A stretch of 64,000 bases of DNA from Aurelia coerulea. Taxonomy: Eukaryota > Cnidaria > Scyphozoa > Semaeostomeae > Ulmaridae. Each line of letters begins with the position of its first letter. The stretch's first letter is position 1. The position numbers and the translations under genes were made by a program. Positions 24,301 to 34,516 of this stretch are shown one piece after another. The notes below the pieces were generated by a model. The model worked only from the letters and a program-made list of their open reading frames with translations. It searched no databases and was not told the origin of the DNA. The stretch spans positions 248,001-312,000 of the forward strand of contig CM076949.1 in the NCBI GenBank assembly GCA_039566865.1, written 5' to 3'.

Positions 24301-26427
24301 AAGAAGAAAAGAATAGCTTTTCTTAACAATGAAATCTTGAGACTTTAAGCTATTTTTCTTCATAAATTTACATGAAAGCTGTCACAAAACTAACATGACA
24401 AGATAACTGTCAATTGAAAATGTAGGAATTGCTAAATGTAGGAATTGCCAAATGTAGGAATTGAGGTGAAAATACAAGACAACTTACAACAAGTGCAATC
24501 GCTAATGCCCTTGCTCCCTTCTCTCCAAGGCCATGATGATGCATTTCTAAGGATGTCTGCTTCATGTGACGCAAGTAGTAAGAGGCAGGGATTACTCCAC
24601 AGTCAGTACAAGCTGATAAATATGTTGCCCTACCAGAGACATCAAATTTCTCTTTGGAGCCTACAGAAGGAGATATTTGCATGAATTTAGATTTGACGGA
24701 TGCACTGTAGGTGATACAGAGATGGCGCCAGGGAAGAAATGCTAGGGGGGCAAATACTGTCAGAGTGCCGACAGTGAGAAATTTTTTATGAACGAGCTCA
24801 ATTCAAGTTCACTCGGATGACAACGCAGCAAAGAAATCTAGAGGTGCAGGTTATGAAAATGCCGACAGTGCGTAGAAATTGTCGAAAATTCAAGTGCCGA
24901 TGGGGGGCTCAATGAAATTTTGGGGGGCTCCTGCCCCCTAGCCCCCCTACGCTGGTGCCATCCCTGAGGTGATAATGTCTTCCATGTGCTTCAGGTTTAA
25001 AGATCTTTGGTATATTGAAAAGAAATCACTTTGACCTAGGTTGGAAAGTTTGCAAACTGTGCACCAAATCAAATGTAACAACACTGATAAAATTTTGTGC
25101 GCCAGAAAATTGCATAAAGATTGCATAAAGCTACTTTTTGATAAGTTTTCAAATATTTTGATCCAATATTTCTGTTAATTGTGTGCACTGACCACAAATT
25201 TCTTTAAATTTGTGCACCAGAAATTTTGACTCTGCCCCAAAGATATTCTGCATGTATTACAAAGATTCCACCCTGGATGTTGGCTAGACTAATTAAGTTT
25301 GCAAAGTGCAAATAGAAAATGCATACCTGGCTATTGTTTCCAACCAAGTTGGAAAACATGCGTGATCTGGTCTACGCGTAGTAGCAAGTGATATAGATTT
25401 GAAGGTGCTAGCTGTCAAGTAGACTTCAAAACAATGCAAAGTTAACAATAGATCATTTTGTTCTCACATGCAAAACCGGTTATTGTAGCAGCGAGTTTGA
25501 CAGAGTTTCATAGTTGTGAGTGAATGAAAGTTTTCAACCTGGTTTTTCAAAATGATTACTCTGTTGTTCTTCATTTGTTATTCTTGGAAATGCACACTAA
25601 AGACCAGTCTGCAGTGTATGGCAGTTCTCGATGAGATCTTGCGCGTGCAGACCAAGGAAGCAGTGGTGTGCTCGCGTGCAAGGTCTTTGATTCCTTTGTT
25701 TTCAAAGTAATGAACAAAAGATCTCATTCAAAATCGGCATGCACACAAAATTTTTGAGACAAATCTCGTGCGTGCAGCTGCCACACTCTGTAGACTGGAT
25801 GAAAGATCTTCCACTCTTGCAAAATAAAAAGTAATCTGGGATGTTGGCATAAAAATGCTCATGTGAAGGATAGAATTAGAGAACTAATATCAGATGTGAG
25901 ATAAAAAAACTTGGCATACCATCTTCTTCAAGATCTGTATCCCAATCATCATCATCATCATCACTAACAGCACCTTTGTCTCTGATATGAAAATGATTGT
26001 AATTTTCATTGCCTGATGCATCGTCTGATGATGAGTCTGCGGAATGATCTCTTAAACTTCCTGTTGGTACTTCCTGAAAGTAAGCAATTAATACAAAAAT
26101 TAATACATGAAAATTCACGATGATGATTTGTAAATATTTACTAGCTGGCCCCTGCAAGAAAGAGAACAAAGAAAGCATACTCAAGACAATATTAATTTTA
26201 ACCTCAAGACAGCATGGTATTTTTAACCTAAAAAAGCATTGTTTTAAAACACAGCATTCCTTTTTGACTTGCAGCAAGACCAAAACGAAGAAAAAATAGG
26301 CCTAGGCCTACCAAAGTTCGTATACCTGCAGTTTGATCCTAGGTTTTCTCGTATTTCTCTTGAAATTGGCATCTCCATGATCGTTGTGATTTGGATTACG
26401 AACTGGGGTTGATACTCTAACCGACAT
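9320..26427 (-). CDS. LRRC74A/B-like leucine-rich-repeat and EF-hand protein, 11 exons
   Basis: Exons (minus strand): 26427-26326, 26073-25920, 24660-24488, 24021-23914, 18870-18777, 16223-16174, 14456-14289, 13554-13439, 12760-12586, 11751-11420, 9500-9320. All have GT/AG borders and compatible phases and join into 550 codons plus TGA. Residues 1-85 are a polar leader ending in an Asp-rich run. Residues 86-143 carry the family signature [20 protein letters not shown], followed by [17 protein letters not shown]. Residues 144-380 are ribonuclease-inhibitor-type LRRs (for example [17 protein letters not shown]). The C-terminal part has two EF-hands, [12 protein letters not shown] and [12 protein letters not shown]; the second is split by the last intron. 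The tail is basic and serine-rich. Vertebrate LRRC74A is a little shorter; its function is poorly known. Intron 4 contains a complete creatine kinase gene on the other strand. Homology is from family memory. Confidence 0.85.
9662..10421. mobile_element. MITE family C carrying an internal minisatellite
   Basis: The left end is CCGTAAAAGCTC and the right end is GATTTTACAG, short inverted repeats with TA on each side. The right part (after 10137) matches 37.3-37.6 kb in DHX37 intron 1: AAATTCCAGA, GCAAAATAT, GAACTAAAAAG-like and GATTAAGCCCCC segments recur in the same order. A third, short relative begins TACCGTAAAAGCTCTATTA at 61739. The shared sequence shows this is a dispersed repeat, and the 16-bp array is an expansion within one copy. 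Confidence 0.6.
9684..10137. repeat. 16-bp minisatellite, unit CTCTCTATTAAGCCCC
   Basis: Roughly 28 units of CTCTCTATTAAGCCCC are arranged head to tail. The 5' half contains variants (TTCTCTATTAAGCACC, CTCTATATTAAGCCCC) and the 3' half is nearly pure. The strand bias is strong: C/T on plus and G/A on minus. The array ends about 180 bp downstream of the stop codon end of LRRC74-like transcription, so it may lie in or near that transcript's 3' end. Confidence 0.95.
10482..10650 (-). mobile_element. tRNA-derived SINE, copy 1
   Basis: Read on the minus strand, this starts with a tRNA-like head. It has an A box TGGCTCAGTGG (complement of 10630-10640) and a perfect B box GGTTCGATTCC (complement of 10577-10587), 42 bp apart, as in pol III internal promoters. 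A non-tRNA body follows (CATGACAAGGGGTCGCGGAC, then CCAGCGCTTGGCGCTG). The body recurs in the copies at 19.0 and 27.9 kb, so this is a SINE family and not a lone tRNA. The acceptor stem does not pair, so it is not a functional tRNA gene. Confidence 0.8.
11039..11350. repeat. Two-copy tandem duplication, 156-bp unit
   Basis: Units start at 11039 and 11195 with ACGAAAAGCTAT. Both contain ATCGTTTTGAATCCTAAAGT, AAACCATAGTTTATGAAGGT and AGCAATTTGATGACG. The second copy is slightly shorter inside. The same core (CCATAGTTTATGAA ... AATTTGATGACGTCACA) occurs once in the fold-back element at 56.5-57.0 kb, so this is transposon-derived. It lies in the last intron of the LRRC74-like gene. Confidence 0.8.
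11816..11992. mobile_element. MITE family A, copy 3
   Basis: The left end is degenerate (TTTTTTGCTATTCTGCATGA) and the right end is AGAATAGCTAAAAGG. The subterminal motif ATTGAGCGATATTTTTATAC has an inverted partner ATTGCTCGATACAGATT. It lies in intron 9 of the LRRC74-like gene, about 65 bp upstream of exon 10 in transcript orientation. Confidence 0.65.
13000..13019. repeat. Short interstitial telomere-type repeat
   Basis: Three units of CCCTAA in a row, the complement of the metazoan telomere repeat TTAGGG. It lies inside intron 8 of the LRRC74-like gene. The tract is too short to say more. Confidence 0.8.
13733..13913. mobile_element. MITE family A, copy 4
   Basis: This is the best-preserved copy. 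The ends are GACCTTTTAGCTACTCT and AGAGTAGCTAAAAGGTC; the right end is followed by TA, while the left has CA. The inner motif AATCGAACGAAATTTTGCTA and the shared body GAATTTTCGAATGTGCACA match copy 2. It lies in an intron of the LRRC74-like gene. Confidence 0.8.
15151..15203. repeat. (TGAA)n microsatellite
   Basis: About 13 units of TGAA with one interruption (GAACGAA). Intronic in the LRRC74-like gene. Confidence 0.95.
16051..16128. repeat. Short tandem array of CAAATTGATAAAAAAA units
   Basis: Five units of 15-18 bp differ only in the length of the A-run. The array ends about 45 bp from the 50-bp exon 6 of the LRRC74-like gene, on its 3' (transcript) side. Confidence 0.9.
17771..18555. repeat. 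55-bp minisatellite in intron 5 of the LRRC74-like gene
   Basis: About 13 units of a GC-rich sequence built on GGCTCCTGGGCTGTGAGGGC and TCTTTGCTCCTGGTCTCCAG repeat every 55 bp (for example starts at 17941, 17996, 18051). Some units lack a segment, and the ends decay into shorter CTCCTGG repeats. Within each unit the sub-motif (G)GCTCCTRG itself recurs, which suggests growth from a shorter core. Confidence 0.95.
19000..19165 (+). mobile_element. tRNA-derived SINE, copy 2
   Basis: In the plus direction it shares GTAATCC-CTGACTTTGCAGCC-like tRNA sequence and the body motif GTCATGACAAGGGGTCGCG with copy 1, followed by CTCGATTAG. The B box is worn (GGGGTCTCAGCCC). It sits about 740 bp upstream of the creatine kinase start codon, within intron 4 of the LRRC74-like gene. 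Confidence 0.7.
19904..22071 (+). CDS. Mitochondrial-type creatine kinase, 3 exons, nested gene
   Basis: Exons 19904-20146, 20739-21512 and 21835-22071 (stop TAA 22069-22071) join in phase 0 to 417 codons, the same length as vertebrate mitochondrial creatine kinases. The enzyme moves phosphate between ATP and creatine. Mitochondrial forms are octamers in the intermembrane space. Seen: an Ala-rich, basic, amphipathic leader (about residues 1-39) fitting import; KLREK then the catalytic core with [14 protein letters not shown]; the phosphagen-kinase acid loop NEED (about 265-268); and the active-site [12 protein letters not shown] with Cys near 318. The lysine-rich C-terminus resembles the membrane-binding tail of mitochondrial isoforms. 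Sequence around [10 protein letters not shown] and DLDASK fits creatine kinase better than arginine kinase. The whole gene lies in intron 4 of the LRRC74-like gene on the opposite strand. Intron 1 contains a minisatellite. Confidence 0.93.
20249..20490. repeat. 16-bp minisatellite in creatine kinase intron 1
   Basis: About 15 units of a 16-bp sequence approximating GACCGGGAGACCTSGT, with regular variants (GGCCGGGTAGCCTCGT, GACCAGCAGGCCTGGT). The variants recur in the same order, pointing to a higher-order 48-64 bp repeat. It ends about 250 bp before exon 2. Confidence 0.95.
22072..23913. other. 3' flank of creatine kinase; no further gene seen
   Basis: This is AT-rich DNA between the creatine kinase stop and exon 4 of the LRRC74-like gene. 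Several AATAAA-type signals occur (for example near 22973 and 23802) but none can be chosen. No coding exon was found. Confidence 0.5.
24717..24966. mobile_element. hAT-type MITE with 8-bp target-site duplication
   Basis: The element starts CAGAGATGGCGCCAGGG and ends TACGCTGGTGCCATCCCTG; the inverted termini continue into a G-run/C-run pair (GCTAGGGGGGC and GCCCCCC). It is flanked by identical AGGTGATA octamers at 24709-24716 and 24967-24974. CA...TG ends and an 8-bp duplication are hallmarks of hAT insertions. It is 250 bp and non-coding, in intron 2 of the LRRC74-like gene close to exon 3. Confidence 0.9.
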
Positions 26428-27244
26428 GATTGCTTTTAGTTATGCAGGAACCATCTTTTTATCGCATTTCATGGGAGATCGAATCTCGCTGTGAAGTGCT
26501 CACTTGCCGCCAATTGCCCAAATACTTGTTTGTTGCTCTTTTGTTTTGCAAGTTTGCGATAAGAGTACTGGGTACTAATGCTTACGTTTCGGCAAAATTG
26601 TCGCAAACGTTTTGAATTCGAGAAAATTTGTCGCAGCTACGATTTATGATAAAATGATTCCTTTGTTTCGACCTGCTTCGACAGAGGGAAATTTAATCCA
26701 ATAATCTGTAACCATGGCATCATGTTAACAAAACAAAAAAGTCCTTCCATCAAGGGAGGGAAGAGGTGCCTACCTTGCGTTCCTTTGGCATGACAATTTA
26801 AACAATCAAATTTCCATTCAAATATTCAACCCAACCAGCCGAATCAAAAGACTTGAATTGAAACAATGAAAATGTTAATTAGGCCCCAGCCTCAGACCCC
26901 CGGGAAATAAACAAAAATGAAAACGAGGCCAATCCAAATCTTCACTCTTTTCGAATTCAAAAGTCGCGCCAAAGATGTCACACTCCTTCCCCTCTCAAAT
27001 GATTTGAAGATTTTGACGCTGAAAAGGCATTAACTTGATGGCACAAACTGCAGAAACGTAAGAAATAACCAATTTTTTTCAAATGGCCCACTCTTCAGCA
27101 AGTAAAAATGAAGCATTTACAAGTAGAACGCGAAGCAAATGGCAGCTTAGCTATTAGGCCCTCTTGTGTTGTTGTTTTTGTTGGAATCAAATGATGACCA
27201 TCTCCAGTTAAGGCAACAAAATGGCAACAACTGCAACATTATGC

Positions 27245-27526
27245 AGCTATCATTTTATTGCCCCGACCCCCCACCCGAGGATAGGCAGGGGCTATCCCCC
27301 TCCTCTTCACTGAAAAATGTTTCCCCGGGGAGCGGTGGGGCAATTCACTTCTCAAAAGCTCAAAAGCATAACATTTTATGCTATCGCCTCCCATTATTGG
27401 CAGAAGAATGTTGCCCCAATATGCAGGAACATCGCTCACTTTCACAAGAGAAAAACGCGAATGACCCCACTTCAGCCCCACCTATCCCTGGGTGTGGGAG
27501 GGGCTTGGGGCAACAAAATGATAGCT
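27245..27526. mobile_element. MITE with AGCTATCATTTTRTTGCCCC ends
   Basis: Left AGCTATCATTTTATTGCCCC pairs with right GGGGCAACAAAATGATAGCT, and complementarity continues through GGATAGGCAGGGG / CCTATCCCTGGG-type segments. No clear target duplication was found. The ORFs seen here in several frames are by-products of the palindrome. Confidence 0.75.
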
Positions 27527-27937
27527 TCATTTTCATGCGATTTGCCCCATACACAAAGAGTCCTATCAAGGCACAAAAATTCCCCAAGAAATTTATTAAA
27601 GGTCTAAACTCAAAAAGTCAATTGCTGATCTTTGGGGGCTCTGGCATTAAATTTTGGGTGGAAATGTAAAATATGGGATGTTGGCATGCAAGCCCCATTT
27701 TAAAAACCATTACCTGGACCAATTTTTGTGGCAAAATACCATGGCCTAGACTGAAACGCCATTATAGAGAGGAACCGTATACCCTGATTGTACCATAAAA
27801 ATTTTAGCCTTGATTTCATTAAGATCTCAAAAGATGTTGAGGGTTACATATCCCCATTTACATTTACTACAAGAGAATTCCCCCTGCAACTCTATTTTGC
27901 AACATGGCCTGTTCACTCTCACATGATATTGGAAAAC

Positions 27938-28030
27938 AAACAGTGCCAAGCACTGGGATCACAAAAGTAGAGAAGATTTAATTAGTTTATCACACCTTGG
28001 CATGATGCTGAAGTAGGGGGGCTCTAACTA
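27938..28030 (-). mobile_element. tRNA-derived SINE, copy 3 (3' body only)
   Basis: AGTGCCAAGCACTGGGATC, AAAGTAGAGAAGA and CTTGGCATGATGCTGAAGT line up with the body of copy 1 in the same orientation. The tRNA-like head is missing, so the copy is 5'-truncated or decayed. Confidence 0.6.
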
Positions 28031-28373
28031 GAACAGGCCCGATACCAGTCTTTAGCTCTGAGGGGGGCAAGGAACCAAAATTTTCCAACGCCAACAACAG
28101 CAACAGCCCCAGTTCTAGCAACATACGCTACAATCATGCACAAATGTGCTCCTTTAATGACTAGATTTTGGAATTATTTGCAGTTTCAGCTTTGGGAGCC
28201 TGAGCCTGGGACAACACTGCTCCACAACACGTAGGGATATTTTTTATTGTCACAGGTGTTTTGCTCTTTTGTGTTTTTCTTGTGTGGTGCAGCATTTTTG
28301 CAGCATGAAAATTTGGCATAAAATTTCAAGTGTGCAGCAAATCAACTTTACAGTATGGTGGCCTCCACCCATA

Positions 28374-28922
28374 GACTTATGACGATGAGTCCCTTGTATC
28401 CCTGCGGTACCTTGCTCACAGGGACTCATAATGAAACAGTGAAAAACCTAACCCTATCTTCTGCATTCGATTGATCGAATCTGGATCGAACGACTGCTTC
28501 GGCTCTGTTCAACGGTCACTCCTCAGAAAGGAAATTCGATAGAAACCACGGTAAGCAGACAATTAATCAACAAAACTTGGTATTCATCTGAAGAAGAAAG
28601 TTCACTTTACCTGGTGAGTGCAAAATAAGTCTTTTAATGCTGCAATTTCCATGTTTTTAAGACCAAGACATAGCAGAGAAATCTTCAAGTACCTGCTGCA
28701 GCAACTTCCTTCAAATTTAGTCAACTGTGTCAATCGAATTTAAGGTTCGAAACTGATTGTTCTTCGCCAAATCTCGCATTCTGATTGGTATGCTAGGAAT
28801 CCCAGCATAATAGGCCTAAATAGGGTCAGGTTTTTCAGAGTAATATTATGAGTCTCTGTTGACTGAAGCGCCATCTGGAAGTCAAAGAGCACAGGGAAAC
28901 AAGAGACTCATCGTCATAAGTC
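28374..28922. mobile_element. 549-bp MITE with long inverted repeats and TA target
   Basis: GACTTATGACGATGAGTC at the left pairs with GACTCATCGTCATAAGTC at the right, and TA flanks both ends (28372-28373, 28923-28924). A second inverted block lies inside (GGACTCATAATGAAACAGTG / ATATTATGAGTCTCTG, then AACCTAACCCTAT / ATAGGGTCAGGTT). No coding frame was found. Confidence 0.8.
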
Positions 28923-28988
28923 TACTCCACCCACACATATATTTCACATTTTAAATTTGGTGACTGATCCCTTTGTTTCCATCTTTAG

Positions 28989-29143
28989 GTCAGATATGCA
29001 AGGCTTAAAAAATCAGTCAAATGAAGAATATGATGAATTTTATGGTTGTGCATGTCAAAGATTCCTTTTCATTGGATTAATGTCTCCTTTTCTTTTGGTT
29101 ATTTCTGCAATTGGTTTTATCTTGTGGCTTCTCGTCCTTCCAT
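28989..29143 (+). CDS. Isolated exon-like segment with one membrane helix
   Basis: A 155-bp open segment lies between a CATCTTTAG acceptor and a consensus GTGAGT donor. It encodes a polar start rich in Asn, Glu and Tyr (SNEEYDEFYGC), then CACQRF and a strongly hydrophobic stretch of about 28 residues ending LLVLPC. The Cys-containing motif before a hydrophobic hairpin faintly recalls the N-terminal membrane region of neutral sphingomyelinase 2 (SMPD3), but the match is weak and no downstream catalytic exon was found. It could also be a chance ORF or a relic. Confidence 0.35.
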
Positions 29144-32100
29144 GTGAGTATACATCTAATTTTCTAATTATGCAAGATAACTGCCACATGGCTTCTCTGC
29201 ATGTGGAAGCGACTGGACACAACTTTAATGGCATGGAGATTCCATGAATTCATAGCTCAAGCTCAGCTAGGAGAGTGCTGTTGGATGACTTATCAAGAGG
29301 CTATAGATTTGAGACCTAGTGGCACATAAATTGCTCATTTTTTTCCAAGAGAAATAAACTCTACTTGAAATGGTAAAATTATCTCTTCAAGTTGTTACAT
29401 CCGGAATTAATTTGTAGATCTGTATACATGAAAGAATCCTAAAGAAATTAAAAATTTGTCTCAATAATTTTCAAGATGAATTTTGAATGAAGTCTCGTTA
29501 AATTATTAGTTAGCTTCAGAAGTTCTGAAATTGAATTTTTTATTTCTCATTTCTAAATTTGATTCTATCCTGATAGTTCAACTATGCTGTTCAAAAAGAT
29601 GTTTTGTGAAAAGACTCAGAGATCTAACCATAAAGATAATGAAAGTTCCAATCACTGGTGTAAATATGGCTTTTGGATATGAAGTCTTGTGAACACTAAA
29701 AACAAGAGGAAAGGTGTAACAAAACAAAGTGAGCCAAATTACCCCAAATTATTGGAAAGAAATAAAAGGGAAGAAAAGGAACATTTAATTTTTGGTAAGT
29801 ACCTAAAGTTCACTTCTTCAAGTAATTCACCATGGGGTTTTAGAAAATGATTGATTTTTCATGATCCAGGGCATGAGATATGATTATTTTATGTTTGCAA
29901 AAATTTAGAATTATTCTTATCAATGAGGAAAGTTCATCTTTTGTAATTTTAATCAATTCTTCCTATTGATAAAAGTATCAGTTTCTTTTTTCTAAATCTT
30001 TAAAAATATGATTGAAAGTTTTTCTATCAGTTAAGGTTGTTCTATGACCAATGGTGTCTACGAAATCCCTTAGGACTTGGGAACTGGTCCGTCCAAAAAT
30101 CGACAAAAAAGTTGCCAAGTATGATTTTGGATATTAACTGAGAAATTAAGTCATGAATTTTCAACATCAACTCCAACAAGTACGATTTGCTGGAGCTCTC
30201 CAATACTGGATAAATTTTAAGTGTACCGTTCATTTGATCAATCATTTGAAATAATTGTTTTACTTTGAATTACTGCAGCCAGTGAAAAATCGGAAAGATC
30301 GTTCTGGGATTCAAAGATTCCATTTGTAATACAAGTTGCACAAGAAATAAATTGTTGACAGTAAATAATGACGAAACTGTTTGCCAGAGAGATCAAATAA
30401 TTTTTGAAGGCATTTTTCAACATCTTAGAGATAAATATCTCATTACATTTCTAAATTTTTTTAGTCTGGATAAAAGTTTGGAAACGCAAGGAGGTGACGA
30501 TCGAGAATTTTCCTTGCAGTTCGCTTTTCAACAAACAAACTTAATTCTAGTGCTCGAGGGGGGGGGGATAACTTAAGTTTCCATGATACGGGGTTGTACC
30601 ATTCAAAGCGTAAAACTACCACCCATAAATCCGGAAGAATTTCTGGAAAGTATGTTCATGAATCCCGAAAATATAAAGAGTTTGTTTAAATCCATACCCA
30701 TAAATCCGGACTCTAAAAAATGGTACCCTAACTTAAGTTCCCCCCCCCCCCCAAGAGTTCTGGTGTTCTCAGTAATTGACAAGAAATATCACGATTTCAG
30801 AAACTTCAACAAGAAATTTTCACAGTTAAATAAATATCTTCGGAAAGCATAAAAGAGCGGGTGCTTTTTCAGTCAGAGAAGCAGTCAGCTGGGGACAAAG
30901 TGAATAGCATGAACCTAGTGAGACAGTAACGGACGTGAGGGCACCTTGCATCAGAGATAAAGATCTTCTGATGCCTGCTGAGTAAGAGGAACCGTAATAA
31001 GAACCGTAATGTGTGCAATCTTTTGAAGTGTATGAGTTTTGACTGGCTGCTTTCTCTGTATTGTGAGCTTGCAAGAAAGACTGTTATCATTCTCTCTTAT
31101 TTCCAGAAGGTACCGACGCTAGCAAAAGGTCTTCTCACAAATTTAAATTGTTCAAACATTTTATTTATGTTTTTTGTTTGGTTGATGCAAATAGAAATAT
31201 TTTTGGCTACTTTTAATAACATGACAGGTATTTGGTGTGATTAATTTGCATCGGGAACGCACATACGTTTTAGAAATTATTATTTATGTGGGATACGAGA
31301 AAGGAATCTCACTGACAACCAGTGACTGATTATTAATTAACGAGTGAAATGCTGAAAACAATTTATGTTGAATTTCAATTAATCTTTGATTTTCAATTAA
31401 AAACTGTTTCAAATAAGCATGAATGTGCTTACTGTAGGATTTTTGTGAGGGCAGTGAGCAAACGAAGTAAGGTTTAGGTAGAGTTATTAACTACTAAAAA
31501 TGCAGTTTGAAGTTTTCAAAGAGACCTTTTTTGAGTCCTTACTCCAATTTCATTCGCATTTTGAGGCCAAAGAACATGACGATAGTTGATTTGAAAGCTA
31601 TTGAAACCGAGCCGCATTTTGAGAAAGATATACATTGCGAAAAGGCTGAAATGAGAACTTATCATAGTTTGATGTGTAATCTTTCAATTGAAGTTTGCAG
31701 TACCATTGAATCGTTTATCGAGTCTTTACTAGAATTGATTTTGCTTGTAAAATCAACAATTTAATCTCATAACCCATCGCTGAAAGCAATGCTACAAAGA
31801 ATGTTTCAGAGCAGCTTTAGAGTATGCTGACAGTCATCGAAGTTTTGGCAATCGAATTTCTTGTCAATTTGAAGCAGAAGACGACAATTAAAGAGAATTC
31901 TGTTGTGTTCTAGAATGAAAGATAACAGCTGAGTGACAGCCATAGACATAGTATATACAGATAGTGCTTTTTTGATACTGCCAGGCATTGCAAAACGAAT
32001 ATTAACTTAAAGAAAAACAACAAAAAAGTTTATCAAAAACGATAATCTGGAAGCTCTATATAGACTAATGCAAGATTAATGGCACTACACGAAATTGTTA

Positions 32101-33044
32101 AGTAGCGACTTTCGACAAGAATTATTTGCATTCTACATGAGAAGATAAAATAGATATCTTTGGATCTTTAGGTAAGCGTACCAAGAATATATTTGCCAAC
32201 AGGTGGAAGGGACCTAAGCTGGGTTAACTATCTAAAACTTTATAGTATACTAGATTTCGTCATCTTTTGATAAATGGAGTGATTGGATTTTGTCTTTTTC
32301 CTCATTTATAGTCGTACTTTGCTTTTTATGTTTCTTGCTACAAAAATAATGTAGATTTTCACAAGAAAGTAAAATCTGATATTGAATCTCTGACCAGCGC
32401 GTCAAATTCAAAGAGATTTCACGGAAAGTGAAGAATTTCACTTGAAACTATTTAGTTTTGCTGATTAAACAAGTAAAACCTATGTTTTGCTTTGGTGCAG
32501 CAAAATGACAAGATTTAGACTGCAGCTGGTTTGTTTGAAATTTGAGGAAAATAATTTTTGATAAACCAAAATTAGTTTCAAACCATTCAACGAATCAACG
32601 AATTGCAAGTTTGCAAATATTTTCCTCGAGAGTCACAGAAACAACGTGCTTATATCTACAAGAAGATGTGTTGGTTTAAATTTCATCCTACTTAAGTTAA
32701 GTATTATATTCGGTTATAACTATTTGCAACAATCACTGAAGAGAAATGGAAATAAATCACAGTTTACTGCTACAGGAATTTGAATTATATAAATTGTAAA
32801 GAGATTCGGATGCAAAAAAACGAGAAGATTTAGCACACTGTGAATTATATACATGTTTTCGATTTCCTTAAAGGGCCTTTATTGCATTGTGTGTTTAATT
32901 AACGGTGCGTAATCTCAGCTAGCAACTTTTTCTATAGTTTTGTTCATTAGTTCGATGATCATAGAGAACGGTTCTGACTGGTAATTTTCGCCTGATGGTT
33001 TCCATTATCCTATCCATCGATCCGTCAGGAAGCAAGACTGCTAC
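29144..33044. other. No gene recognised
   Basis: AT-rich DNA. There is a G-run (near 30559) and a C-run (near 30740) in opposite orientation, each beside AACTTAAGTT, which suggests a decayed inverted-repeat element around 30.5-30.8 kb. The motif CCCATAAATCCGG occurs twice between them. No exon could be supported. Confidence 0.45.
32878..32883 (-). terminator. Candidate polyadenylation signal for the discoidin gene
   Basis: AATAAA on the minus strand, about 165 bp past the stop codon at 33045-33047. This is the nearest canonical signal in the right orientation. Confidence 0.45.
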
Positions 33045-34516
33045 TTACTGAAATACGCCAAAAACTTCAATCTCGCAAAGTTGTATATAAAGGTAAGCTT
33101 GCAGATGCAGGCTGACATATCGTCCTAGTAAGTTATTGCAGGAATATGTCTTTGTTTGGTGCTGACCAATGGCTAATCCTTGCTGACACAAAGGGTTTTC
33201 TGAATATTGTTGTGAATTTCCAACTCTAATATCCAATTTTGTCAGCTCAGTCGATCCACTTATGATTTTGATTTCATGAACCTTTGCTGTTGCTTGCAAA
33301 TCTACTCTAAACCAAGCTGACGAGCTTAGCTCGCTTATTGCACATAAGTTAAAATCGTCGTTCTTTGTTTTCCCATCAACCGCCCATTTTGCTTGAAATT
33401 TTGGAAAGAAGTTACCAGAATCGTAGGGAGCTGAGAATAAGGCTGGTTTATTCAATGCGAAATTTGTAGGCTCTGAAAAATGAATGAAAAAGTTAAATGA
33501 CATCAAATTTTTATGCAGAATAAGAGAAGTACACACTGCTAGCTACATACTTATCTGGAAATGATAACTTAACGATTTATAATTGACAATTCCTCTGCAT
33601 CGAAACTTTAAGCCGCAATGAGTAAGTCTTCGTGAATCTAATATGCAAAAAAGCTTCAACTATCGCTGTATAAGATTGCATTTCAGAAACATCGAAGTTG
33701 CTTCGACATCCAACAGTATTGTGTTTGATGACTTTGCGATGTATTTTTATATGATATTTGTCTTCATTGTTCTTAAGACGTAGCCCGTAACCACTGATAA
33801 GCTGACACTTTGTAAAGGAGCACTAGAGCAACATGGTTATGGGTTATGCTGCTATATTTTCCTTAATTTTTCTGTGGCAGTTGTAAAGTGTGATACTCAG
33901 ACGCACTCTTCTTAAGATGCAACTATTGTTTAAATTAACTTTTCTTCAGATTGTGCAAACTATTTATGTACCGCTTTGAACTAGTTTAATGTGTACACTC
34001 TTGTATGTAACACGCTATCTTAGATAAGGGATTGATATCAATCGAAATGAGAAACAAAGTTTGCTATCCTAATGCCAACCAGAAAACAAAATAAAATTGC
34101 CATAAGATAGGAATTTATGAAACCTTGGTTTGTAAGTTCGTCTTTAGATTCCATCACAATTTTCTTCCAGATCCTCACAGTACCATCCAGCTTTGGCAAA
34201 TCTTCAGCTCTCTTCACCAAACTGTAAGTATTCGATGTAATTTTCTTCACCACGAAATTGCAATCTTCACCCAAACTGCATTGATGGAAACTTTTGTGAA
34301 ACATGCTTCGCAATGTCGTATCTTTGACTTCTAGTCGCGAGGTTATTTCTTCATAAACAGCTTTTGTTGCCAAACTAAGACTTATATATGAGTACATATA
34401 AGTTAAGAAGAACGCAAATTTAAATTTGAACGATGCCTCCATATTTGCAACGGCTTTAGCAGTTTCACTGTTCAAATGACTGGTGCTTGCGGTAGCGCAA
34501 TTGCGACTTTCCAGAA
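33045..34516 (-). CDS. PAN-like plus F-type/discoidin domain protein, last two exons
   Basis: Exons 34516-34124 and 33472-33045 (minus) join G|AG across an intron with a GTTTCA donor and a TTTCAG acceptor, giving one frame of about 273 residues ending in TAA. The first exon has spaced cysteines with CSLGEDCNFVV, as in PAN/apple domains (tentative). The second is a fucolectin/F5/8C-type fold: FALNKPALFSAP, AVDGK, WFRVDLQ, IRVGNS, and the closing LGRYVSLHLQ ... LCEIEVFG. Such domains occur in secreted or cell-surface lectins. The usual fucose-binding H...RxD...R pattern is not evident, so sugar binding is uncertain. The 5' part, including any signal peptide, was not found; the gene probably begins in 34.6-36 kb. 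Confidence 0.7.

Noticed and set aside
27166..27669. 167-codon plus-strand ORF
   Set aside because: It overlaps the MITE at 27245-27526, has overlapping ORFs in other frames caused by the palindrome, and matches no family.
31507..31764. 85-codon plus-strand ORF in the 29-33 kb gap
   Set aside because: No recognisable family, no neighbouring exon and unclear splice sites.
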